The position numbers and the translations under genes are program-made. A DNA stretch of 61,722 bases, taken from positions 28,711 to 90,432 of the forward strand of contig BMAT01001684.1 of the NCBI GenBank assembly GCA_019649035.1, in the 5' to 3' direction. Shown one piece after another: positions 31,701 through 41,755 of the stretch. The notes below the pieces were generated by a model. It was not told where the DNA came from. It did no database searches and saw only the letters and a program-made list of their open reading frames with translations. The DNA comes from Elysia marginata. Its lineage: Eukaryota; Mollusca; Gastropoda; Plakobranchidae. Every line of letters begins with the position of its first letter. The stretch's first letter is position 1.

Positions 31701-34700
31701 ATATTTGATAACAGAGCTTATCTAAACCTTCTCTGTTGTGCCGACAGAAGCATAAGTCATTGTTTTTGTTGCTTTCAATTAAGTTGTTCTCTTTAAATCG
31801 CAGCAGCCGAAAAGTTTTGAACGAGTTTTCTCAATCTTTAGCACAACCTAGTATTACATATATATGCTTCAGTAAGATCTGTCAAAGTTTCAGCAAAAAT
31901 CCCAAAACTCCTTCATGGTCACGGAGATTTAATATTGATCTCCCCCTCGAACCCTCTATGAATTAAATAAAATATAGTTCTAATGTAATTTACATGTATT
32001 TTAAAACTATGGAGCCTATACATGTTTGTTGGAACAAATTATTAAGCTAGCTTTTAAAATAATAATCAAACTGCCTAGCCCTCTCACTACATAAGTTAAT
32101 AATTGCGCTGCCGGTTGAAACAAAGAGATGTTGCGGGTCAACACCATGACCATGTCTCCAGCTGTTGCATCGATATTGCGGAGAAATATTTTTATATTAT
32201 CTGCAAAATAATTATAAAGCTTAAAACGACAATTTTTTTTTCTACAGCCACCTCACATTAAATCTTGACAAGTACAAACAAAGAAAAACTTCGTTGTAAC
32301 GTGAAACAATCACACCACTATTTGTAATTTTTATGCCAATTATACACATACCGGTATTATTTAGCCTTCCACACGTGGCCTAGCGGTAAGACACTCGCTC
32401 AGAAATCGGGAGGTGTGTGGTTCGATCCCTGGCCGAGTCAAACCAAGTACTTTAAAATTGGTATTAGCAGCTGATCCGCCTAGTGTCTGGCATTATGGAT
32501 TTAGTGCTAAGTCTGGTCGGCCCGGTGTCAGGATAATGTGACTGGGTGTGGTGTATGCAAGCGCTCCTTACATCACAGTGTGGCAGCACGCTTTCAATTG
32601 TCCCAAGCACCGTCTCTGATATAACCTTGTAGTTAAAGAGAGACGTTAAAATTCTAACAACCAAACCAACAACCAGCCACACGATATGACTTTTTTCACA
32701 TCTTTTTTATTATTATTTCTTCCCAATGTGTTCCACTATTAAGCTGAAATATCAGCTATAGAGTTTTTTTTTTTACATATCCTTATTTCCCTTTAACTAT
32801 AATAATGTCACTGACAATTTATCTGAGCAGCCTTTGGAAGCTTATGAGGCGATGATATGCTCAAAATTAGTTTAGACCTTCATTGAAAAATCACGACCAC
32901 ATCACCTACTCCCATCGCCGTAAAACTCTTCACCGTCCCAATAAATACAAGAGAGAAGCATCAAATTCCACTTTTGTACTAATTTTGAAAGATAACATTT
33001 TGTCCATATGTAAAAATTTGGTTTTGAAATTTCAGTATACACGTCTCATTCCATTGACCACAAAATCCGCCCTTTGCCCTGATTCGCATTGTCCGCGAGA
33101 TGAGAGCTGACAATTCTCTCTGCTTTTATTGGTTTAAAACAGAAAGTCTCTTAATGTAATGGAGCTCCCAATTGGCGACGTGGCCCGCTTCAAGTCGTGA
33201 ATTTATTCATGAAGCCTCGTGAACCTTTTGAACCTAAGGTTGAGTGGCTTTGCCCAATTTAATTCCTTCAGAAACAAGCCCAGTGTTGTGACAAAAGGTG
33301 GACAGGTCTTTCATTTTTAAAACACATGGTGCCTAATTGACTTTTCAGAGGATCTTATCTACGTGGTCCTCAGTTATCTCGAGGATTACGGGAGAAATTC
33401 CATTACATAAATAAATAAAACTTCATTTACCTCAAAGATTTATCATTGAACCATTAACATCGCGGTCATCATTAAGTGGATCATTTACATTGAACTGGTG
33501 TACGTGGTTTTCTTTGACCTGGAGTAAATTTTTTGGTGATAAAATGCATTAAACCTCCGACTTCACTTCAAGGACAGCTCGCATCAAAAATTGATCGAAG
33601 CAATAAACGATGAAGATGTAGTAGGTGGGTAAAGTTAATAAACAGACGGTGCCAGTCCGTACTAACTACGCCCGTCAACATTACTGTACTGTCTGGTCGT
33701 ATATATTTTCAAGGATAAATCTTTTACACTTGAATACATGACATTGAGTTTGCTTTGTTCTTTTTGAAACCTCGCAGAGAATGAAGGTTAACATTTATTA
33801 TTAGTCTTCAGGAAAGTGGATTTATTGCAGTTAGGTACTTGTCCCTCCGTACCTATTAGTCTCCTTCGGGTGACAGGTCGGTTTGATAGAAAAGCGATCG
33901 TCGTATTGGTTGACCTTAGCCCAAAGGAAAGTTAAAAATACACATTATGGTTATGCAATATTTTGTCACTGTTCTGCGATTGTAAAACACATGTTTGCTG
34001 TAATTATCTAAAAGTGACAATACAAATACTTGTCTTTTTCCAAAGTGCGTCTTTGGAAGATGATATAAACATGCGGCAAATTATACCGATAGATACAGCT
34101 ATTTAGTTACGCATCAAAACTCCTGTGAAAATTATCAGTATAGCCTTAAACACACTTATTATCATGATGCTTGTCTGTGCTGATCACACACATACACAAG
34201 TACACACGCTTGCATTTTAGTATTTGTTAGAGTCCTACACGAGAAGGACAGATATACATGCCTATATTATTATAATAAATAGTTAAATCTTCGGAAAAGC
34301 TGTGGCGCTAACCATGACCAAACTGAAGTAAGCTTAGCTTTACAGACTTGCATTCTTTCAATCAAAATCTAAAATAGAAAAGTACTTCCAGTTTTGAACG
34401 TTGACATAGACAATTGATGTCTGTTGAAGCATGTTGGGACTAGGGGGTATGATAATCAACCTTAATGCCAGCCTATTTATGTTAATTATTATCTTCTCGT
34501 CTTTAGAGTAATAACAAAATCGTCTGCACCTTTATAGTGTGTCCGATTGTGCACTCTTTTTTGGCCAAAAAATAAAAATTGAAATTATATAGTTGTGCAA
34601 TGTCAGCTGTAGAAAAGCATATTTGTATGAATATTATTAAAATATCGCTCATTGTACAAACCTAACAGGGAAAAATTGCTCATTATTTAAATTCTATGTT

Positions 34701-37700
34701 GTTTTTTGTTTGTTTTTTTTTTTTTTAGAAAAATACAGATTGTACCACGAAGAAAAGAAAGGATTACAACCAAAATTGAAAAAATCGGTAAGTTAGTTGA
34801 ATCAATAAAATATTATTCAAAAGTCAAGGCATCGATTGTAAAAGCGGTTTTCATTTCCATTGTGGAGGCAGAATGGCTTTTCACAAGACTTCACAATCAC
34901 ATTGTCCTTTCTTGAGAAAAAAAATTGATCTTCAAATTTAAGGGATGAAAATTTTGCAGACATGTTTGGATTACTTTCTTGTGAAATATGCTTTTTAATT
35001 TTTTTAGTGTAACCATAAATTCCTCTTTTTATGTGTGAACTTGTTCAAAAGTTTTTATGAATAAAGACATCATATTGCCTCTTCATAAAGAGCATTTAAA
35101 ATTCTTTTTCATTGCACAAAATACTAGCAATGGCAAAATCATAAATACCAAATATTATCTTTTTATAAGTAAGACAGGTGATATGCACTAATGCACTAAC
35201 GTTCTTTAAAAAATTATAGACCTTGCAGACTTCTTCCAAATTATTTATTTTTAAAACTGAAGTAAATAGGCATTGAAGTAGTCATGGGGTTTCTAATTTA
35301 TAGTTTTTGTATTATATTTTTTTATGCCACAAACATAGACATGATCTTCAAGAAAACTACAGACTTTGATGAAAGGTGAAATGGTTTGAAACTTTCACGT
35401 ATAGTTTGTTAAAAACTTAACTTTTTCATGTGTACACTGCAGGCGGAATCTTCAGTGACTGAACATTTGGAACAATCTGAGGTTTGGGGCGTTGAGCTTA
35501 ACAAAAAGCAACAAAAACATCAAAATTGCCCTGGAGAGCAGAGCAGGAAATCAGTAGGAGACGTTCTAGGCAAGCTGGGAGCCAAACTATTTGATAATGC
35601 AAAAGCTTCTCATATGGCTCCTTTTGCTATGAAGAAAAAACCTCATGGAATTTTTAAAGTGAGTCAGTGATTGCAAAGGCTCTACCTACTAGTTTGAAGA
35701 GGAGGTGTTTGCTATTTGATGACCTAATTGGCAGTTTACAATAATCAGTATGAATGTACAAATGGACATACACATTATTGATATATTGCTCATGACTTTT
35801 CTAATAGGTCTTGACATATTGTCTATGATCTTTGTCTTTCTTATGTATAGTGGTGCTGTTGGGTCATCTTAAATTTGAGTGAAAAATCTAAAATTGTATT
35901 GGCAATTTGTGATGTTGCAATAGTTTCCAAGATGAACCATTGAGAAACAATTTCTAATCATGTTGGCCCATTATATTGGTTTTAATGTGATGTGTATAAA
36001 AATTACTAAATTTCATTATAGCTTAAAGCCTGATTATTATCTAACTCTGATAGCAAACTGTGAAGAAATGAACAACTTTTCCTATTCCTCAGAAAGTACC
36101 GTGCAATGAAAGTCTCCCAGAATCATGTGCAAAAAAGAGCTCTCCCCCATGCTCTCCAAGCAAGCCTATACCTCCTTCAAACGCGCACGAAATTTCCAAT
36201 TATGGAGCAACCAGCAAGGAGACATCAAACCGAACTTACACAGATGTCAAGGACTCAGATCTTGTTGTGAGAGGAGGAATCTTCAAGGGTGCAGAGAGGT
36301 TCTTAAAAAAGACTGCATCTGGTAGCTTAGCACATGGCCTGAGTCCCAGACCTCAGCCAAGCTCAAAACCAAGGATGTCTTTTTTGTCTAGAGATTTCAC
36401 TAAAATGAACACTGAAAACAGTGATGGGGACTATGAGATGGATGAAATAACGGAGAGAAAGGCAAATAAGATGACTACAGTAGAAAGGTCTGGTTCTAAC
36501 TTTGCTACCAGCTGTAGTCCTCAGAAAATAAAGACTTGCAATATATCAGCCAAGCAAAATTCGAAAGAGACCATCATGAATCCTGTTTACTCAGAACCTA
36601 GTGCTTCCCCAGGCGTGGCAGCTAATTACTGTCCAGGAGAAATTAAAGATCACTTAGATATGTTTGAAACTCATAAGAAACCACACAGTAGTGTATCAAG
36701 TTATGATCCAGACAAACGTTCACCAAATTCTAAAAAAACTTGCTCAAATCAAACAAGCCTTCCACTTATGTCAGCACATGTAGATACGTTTGATTTTTCA
36801 AGAAAGCATGATGAGACCTTATTCTCAAAAAAATTATCAAACAAAAGTTTGCATGTCAATGAGAACAAGTTTTCTGAAGGAGAGAATGCAAACTCTCGGT
36901 TAGGACAGGCATATGCTAGTAATTTGTTGAAATTAGACGCGGAGGATCAGCCTCTTTCAGCTGTATCAAGGAAACGGAAGGCTGTGATTTCAGATACTGA
37001 TGAAGAAACTGGTGATCAAGAAATGCAACAACCAGAGAAGGTAATTAGCAACAGTCGCTAAGCCAATGGTTTTGTTATGCTTTTTCTAATAATTTTCACC
37101 CAGTTATTAATTATACTAGCCGAGTAACCCGTTCTACCTACGGTGAAAATGAGCTAGATTAACACAGGAACATTTTACAGGGTTTATAACAAAACCTCAG
37201 AAATGTTTTTTCGCCTTTGTGCTATGGGCATGAGTTTTGAGTACACTTTCTGTCGGTGTATATAAACTACTGCTATGCATAAAAAATCACTACCCTCTCC
37301 CTTACCTCTTTCCCCCACCCCCTCTCTCTCTCTTTCTCTTGTTCCCTTTCCTGAGCTTATTCCCCTGTTTCTTTCCCGCGATCAAACTCTTAGTATGAGA
37401 TTGATAGTGTACGGGAAATATAACATGACATTATCTTCCACACCACCCTTCTCTATTTTCCTGTAATTTTGATATTCTTGTTTTTTCTCTGATAACTTTT
37501 AATTCACACCACCCTTTACCATTCTACCTCTTTCGCTTTCCCTATTTCTCTTTGTTCTTGATTTCCTGGTATTTTTTTTTCCAAACTATCCTGTACACCA
37601 TAGAGCTGTTTTCTTTTATTTCCCTGGCTCTGAATTCGAAGTCTAGAGTTCTTAAAATTAATATAACATTTCAATCTGAACAGCCTCCCCTCTTTTCCTT

Positions 37701-40700
37701 CTACTCCCACCTTTCTGTCTCCTTTCATTCACTCTCATTCTTTTTGATGCTGAGGATGTGATGGAGATCTAGTCAAATCAACAGGGCCCTGGTGATCTGT
37801 TTGTAAATCATTTCAGTCAAATCAAATCATGACTTCATGATGCTTTAGGATCTACCTAAAAGTGCTAAAAAAAGATTTAAAATAGAGAAAAAAACTTGGA
37901 TAGGCAACGCGGTTTTCTCATGACATCTTACACCAATTTAGTGTGATTTGATATGGATAAGCTAATTTTTTCAATTTTTAGGTCTCCTACAAAAAAAGCC
38001 TTTTCTGTCTGAAAGTTCACCTCTCCTTCCAAAATAATATGATTTGCGTTTCGCACTGTAATCTTTCCGCGAATATAAAAAATTTAAAAAATTTAATCAG
38101 CACCAGCGAAGTCATCATGTCATGAACGCATTTCGATGTTCAAGTGAAACCGAAAATAGTTTTAAAATGGAGAAAAAAACTTGGATAGGTACTACGATTT
38201 TGACATGAATTAAAAAAGCATAATTATTTGCAGACATCATAGACCATTCTAAATGCCCCCTTACATCAATTTGGTGTGATTTGAGATGGATAGGCTAACT
38301 TTCCCAATTTTCAAGTTCCCCCCCACAAAAAAGCCTTTTCTGTCTAAAAGTTCACCTCTCCTTCCATTATAATAAGATTTTACACTTAATGAGTATTCTT
38401 AGTAGCTATACAGTGTATTATGTAAAGTCAAATGGGTTTGAAAGTAGTTATATAAAAAAAAGGTAACTTATCTTGAAATAAAATACAAATTGAAACACTA
38501 AAATATATTTAAGTTTTGAACTTCTTCAGATTAGGGGACATCATGATTTTGTTGCGCCAATAGATTTTTAAGTTATATCAACATTTATATCATCATTTAC
38601 TTGACTGAGTTTGTTGGTCTGCTGTTTTTCTGCAAAGCTTGTATGATATTTATGAACTTGAATATTGACGTTTTTGTAGACCAAGCCTTTTTTCACATCT
38701 ATGATTTAGAAAAAAATTTCAATGTAGTTTTAGTAGTTGAACACTATTAAATGTTTGCTTTTTACTTGAAGTTTGAAATAATACACATATCACACTGATG
38801 TTTTATGGGTTTTCTAGATAAAGCATTTATTTTAAGTGAGGTCTTTTTTGTGTCTATAAACAGATCAGAAGCAAGTGTGATCTAGAACTGCCAAACAAGT
38901 CTACTGTAATGAAAAAGGCAGTTCTTACCAAGAATACTCCTCTTGTGTAAGTAAACTGATCATTCTATCAGTGCTTATTATTCTCATTGGATTCTCATCC
39001 AATGTAATGAAGAACCATTTTAATTTCTTAGTTTGAAAAACTTTTTTTTGTATTATTTGATTACAGCTTTGATTTTATGACTTAATTTTTGCCTGGAGTA
39101 GAGCAGTTTTGTTAGATATTTGGCAGAGTGAGAGAGAAAAAGAGAGACTCTAATTTCTATTATTAGTTATAAAGGGTTAGTTTAAGTTAATGACTATAAA
39201 ACCAGGCTGCTCCATTAAAAATCTGTAACATCTGTAATTTATACTCTTGACATTAATTTCTTAATGTTACTATTTTCTAGGAAAAAGAGTACAGCGGCTC
39301 TGAGTGAAAACTTTGTAAGTTTGAACATGAAGAAAAAAGGATACCGCCGAAAAGGTAATCTCAAATCAAATCCACTTTTATTTGCAAGTAATGAATTGAT
39401 TGGCTCCTTTTTTCTACTCCTCTCTTTCTCTTTATCTCTTTCTTTTTCTTTTTGTCCCTTTGCATGTGTTCTTGTGTCTTGCTGTCTGCCTGTCTGTATG
39501 TTAGTAACATTTTATTTATTAGGAAAAACAATATATCCTCCATTTTACTTTCATATTTTGATGTTTCTTTGAAAACAGTCTAGTATCAAATGTCAAAAAG
39601 CAGAATTTTTTTTTATAACTCCCAACCATTATAATTGTTTTTTAATTCATGAAATGGAAACAACTTTTAAAAATTCTATCGTGTAAAGCTAATTCTTTAA
39701 TGAGATTGATTTTTGAAATTATAAAAAAAACCATACTCTAACATTGACTTATTGTCCCCAGAAGTAACTCATTCCAACTAATACCTTTCTACATTGAGAT
39801 CATTTACTTCTGGGTTATTTTTAAGACCATTTAAAAAAAAAGTATCTAAAATGCAATAATCTTTAATTATATATGTATTAACGTTCCAGCAAATGTTTAT
39901 AACGTAAAATCTGAATGGCTGTGCCCTATGTTTAAATGCTTTGCTCAGAACTCTTATCCTTTCCTTGACTATTTTTTGTGCGCACCAGGTGCAGCCGGCT
40001 TGACTGCAGGCCAGCTCCGGAGAAAACAATGGAAGCAGAAGATGTCTTCCCGCAGTGCCAGCTATGGCACCAACAAGTGTTTTAAATGTGGTGGTGAGGG
40101 ACATTGGGCCAACAAGTGCAAAGGTGAATTATTTCTGGACATTTACCTTCTTGTCAACTTTCTCTTTGGCTATAGAAAGACGATGAAAACTCAAAACCAA
40201 CTTCACAGACTTAAAGTTTGTATGATTATGAACGCTTTCCTGTCAGTCATGTTAGTATTAAGTTTAGGCAAGGCCAAGGCTTAAGGTCATTTAGAAGTCT
40301 TTGTGCGGCAAAACATAGTCTGCAGTGGGTTGAAATAGTTTATTCTGATTAACCACAAAAACTATCTAATGTTTCTATATCTGTGTCAATATAGATATTC
40401 AAGTATTTGGAATTGGACTGACTGGTTATAAAACGTGCAACTGAACCGTTAAAGTAGATTAGGAAGCAAAAGGCTTCTAATTCATTATCTTTAATACTAG
40501 AAAAGACCAGTCAGATTCTCATGTCATGACACATTGTAGTCGTAAAACACCAATAGCATGAATATCTTGTGTCCACGTCTAATGAGTCGGCATTGTTAAT
40601 CTTTTTTTTGACAATATCTCATTTGAAAATCGATTTTTTCTTCTTTTTCTTGAGATGTTTTTCAATGAACAAAAAACTAGCATCTTTTCACAAAATATTA

Positions 40701-41755
40701 ATAAATTAATCACATTTTGGGTTTTAGAAAGCCTAGAAGAACGTATTGTTCAAGACATCAATGCCCTTTAAAGGTGAAAATTGCAACATCCATTTCATTC
40801 ATGCTGGTTGCGAGACAAATTGCATGAGACGAATTGCATATCACGTAAAGCAGTAGACAAACACAGCATTCTTTTCTAAAGAAAAAAAGGTTAATTTAGA
40901 AAGTTAGATAAATGAGATTTTATTTGCTGTGCAGGAAAATCATTCAATAAACCTGGCTTTGAAGCACCAAGTTCCAACACTGATGTCAGTGGACCAGTCG
41001 ACGAAACAGACTTTCCCAGTCTCAGACAAGCTGCATTGATGGCGCGGGGCACTGACAAGGTTATTCTAGGTGATGAAATAAAAAAGACCTGATATACTTA
41101 GATCCTAACCATTCCCCTCCACAAATAAAAGACAACACACACACACACACACCATTATATAAATCTATCCAAAGTTTCTCAACTCTTTTTAAATTTTTAG
41201 ACACAATCAAGTAGTTATATGTTGATAGTGTTCCAACTTCATGGAACTTGCCCATTAAGAAAACAGTATGAACCTATTCATTTTTTTTTAAAAAGAAAAT
41301 GTTCTCTTCTTTTCCTCCCTATTTAGGTCTTAAAGTTCAAAGTTATAAGTGTGATATTAGTTTATGTAGAACCTGAAATGAATCGTTCAATGTTACAGAT
41401 AGGGGTATGCTCCATGTGTTCTAGTATCAGAAACTACCTACAATACCCTATCTGTAACCGCTGATTAGTAGCAAAGTGCTGCAAATGTGATAGTTTTATA
41501 GAATGTAGTGTAAAATATAGACAAGAAAAACTCATTTTTTAATGAACCATTTTCTGATTTTGTATTTTCATGCCATAAATCCACTGTTTTTCCATGAGTA
41601 TATGCCTTTTCTTTTTTTAAAAGATGGGACAGAGCACGATGAGACAGATATAACAGACATTGAGGCAAGCCTAGTGAGAGACAGATGGGAAGACGCTGCC
41701 ACATCAAGCTCACAAACACCCCCAGCTGCAAAACCTTTGTCTTCCATCTTAGACA
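28641..41755 (+). CDS. RECQL4: RecQ-like helicase 4 (RECQL4), N-terminal part of gene
   Basis: Ten coding exons with GT/AG borders and fully consistent phases give about 636 codons: 28641-28733, 30701-30734, 34729-34787, 35443-35658, 36093-37040, 38864-38946, 39281-39354, 39989-40123, 40935-41069, 41624-41755. Residues 1-62 form the Sld2/DRC1-like domain (FEELRRSLKKWEAAFVIVHQ then EKYRLYHEE). EVWGVELN lies near residue 75, NFVSLNMKKKGYRRK near 487-501, and a CCHC zinc knuckle at 533-546. This is the known RECQL4 order ahead of the helicase core; the protein acts in replication initiation and DNA repair in the nucleus. The last exon ends in phase 1 at PLSSILD, so the gene continues, but no helicase motif was found to 61722. 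Introns hold SINE copies and a mariner relic. Confidence 0.9.
29082..29345 (+). mobile_element. Decayed tRNA-derived SINE, family C, in RECQL4 intron 1
   Basis: The start GTGGTGCTCAGTTGTTTGAG and a degenerate B box GGTTTCAAACC suggest a tRNA-like head. The body shares CTCAT..TTATTG, TCCACCCATCTGTAAAAT and TTGAAAGTCA with the element at 59352-59600. Alignment was done by eye and is gapped, so family membership is tentative. Confidence 0.45.
30701..30734 (+). CDS. RECQL4: RECQL4 exon 2 (34 bases)
   Basis: TTTTCTCCAG|GATGAT to AAAAG|GTAAGG. It encodes DDLSNAPFDIK, bridging the K-P-N-K end of exon 1 to E-K-Y-R of exon 3, as in the KP..DD...AP..I...Y..Y pattern of Sld2-like domains. Leaves phase 1. 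Confidence 0.88.
31130..31515 (-). pseudogene. mariner transposase relic in RECQL4 intron 2
   Basis: The minus strand reads FFLSQDNAPPHRA (second catalytic Asp region), LPHSASHPN (the LPHPPYSPD block) and, nearer 31140, GRWKKYVDLRGDFVE (the C-terminal RW.KCI.L.G.Y block), with stops between. Only the C-terminal half is left and no inverted repeats were found. Confidence 0.75.
32375..32676 (+). mobile_element. tRNA-derived SINE, family A, copy 2 (RECQL4 intron 2)
   Basis: A box TGGCCTAGCGG, B box GGTTCGATCCC, the CTGATCCGCCTAGTGTCTGG body and a GACGTTAAAATTCTAACAACC tail. A CCACACG repeat at both ends (32369-32375, 32677-32683) may be the target duplication. Confidence 0.88.
33060..33680. other. 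Complex non-coding block, possible regulatory DNA in RECQL4 intron 2
   Basis: This part of the intron has more balanced base composition and fewer homopolymer runs than its flanks, and carries several TAAT/ATTA cores (for example CCTAATTGAC, CATTAAGTGG). It has no coding frame and no repeat resemblance. The judgement is by eye. Confidence 0.25.
34729..34787 (+). CDS. RECQL4: RECQL4 exon 3, Sld2-like domain part 2
   Basis: A long T tract and TAG precede AAAAATACAGA. It encodes (E)KYRLYHEEKKGLQPKLKKS, matching the Y..YR.LK.. helix that closes the Sld2-like domain. Donor TCG|GTAAGT, phase 0. Confidence 0.9.
35443..35658 (+). CDS. RECQL4: RECQL4 exon 4 with VWG motif
   Basis: 72 codons between CACTGCAG and AAA|GTGAGT. 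EVWGVELN matches the VWG..LN motif found after the Sld2-like domain in RECQL4 proteins. VGDVLGKLGAKLFDNAK follows and is amphipathic. Confidence 0.9.
36093..37040 (+). CDS. RECQL4: RECQL4 exon 5, long low-complexity linker
   Basis: 316 codons between TATTCCTCAG and GAGAAG|GTAATT, the largest exon. It starts KVPCNESLPESCAKKSSPPC and contains RGGIFKGAERFLKKTASGSL, a basic patch often seen in this region. It is rich in Ser, Lys, Asn and Glu, and ends with basic SRKRKAVISDTDEETGDQ, where SRKRK could serve as a nuclear import signal. Most of it is likely disordered. Confidence 0.9.
37868..38385. repeat. Tandem duplication in RECQL4 intron 5
   Basis: Copy 1 (about 37868-38050) and copy 2 (about 38151-38385) share GAGAAAAAAACTTGGATAGG, GTGTGATTTGA.ATGGATA and AAGCCTTTTCTGTCT.AAAG. 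The offset is 285 bases at the left and about 333 further on, so copy 2 has an insert of some 48 bases near 38205-38258. Confidence 0.8.
38864..38946 (+). CDS. RECQL4: RECQL4 exon 6
   Basis: TATAAACAG|ATCAGA to CTTGT|GTAAGT, phase 0 in and phase 2 out. It encodes IRSKCDLELPNKSTVMKKAV and LTKNTPL. Not itself diagnostic, but phases fit on both sides. Confidence 0.82.
39281..39354 (+). CDS. RECQL4: RECQL4 exon 7, NFVSLNMK motif
   Basis: It encodes KKSTAALSENFVSLNMKKKG and YRRK. The NFV.LN.K...Y.R motif directly before the zinc knuckle region is a strong RECQL4 signature. Phase 2 in, phase 1 out. Confidence 0.92.
39989..40123 (+). CDS. RECQL4: RECQL4 exon 8, CCHC zinc knuckle
   Basis: It begins GAAGLTAGQLRRKQWKQKM and ends in CFKCGGEGHWANKC (40078-40119), a CX2CX4HX4C nucleic-acid-binding zinc knuckle. 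LRR.QW..K followed by the knuckle matches the LR...WK.KW... segment of RECQL4. Confidence 0.94.
40935..41069 (+). CDS. RECQL4: RECQL4 exon 9
   Basis: GCTGTGCAG|GAAAATC to CTAG|GTGATG. It encodes GKSFNKPGFEAPSSNTDVSG and ETDFPSLRQAALMARGTDKV. An earlier possible donor (GACAAG|GTTATT) is rejected because only the later one gives the phase 1 needed by exon 10. Confidence 0.85.
41133..41153. repeat. (AC)n microsatellite
   Basis: About ten AC units in RECQL4 intron 9. Confidence 0.9.
41624..41755 (+). CDS. RECQL4: RECQL4 exon 10, last recognised exon
   Basis: A T-rich tract and AAAAG precede ATGGGACAG; the frame reads DGTEHDETDITDIEASLVRD, then RWEDAATSSSQTPPAAKPLS and SILD, and ends GACA|GTGAGT in phase 1. 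PLSSILD resembles the stretch just before the helicase core. The next exon was not found. Confidence 0.85.

Noticed and set aside
37110..37160. TACTAGCCGAGTAACCCG motif resembling ends of dispersed repeats
   Set aside because: Only one copy here and no matching second end found.
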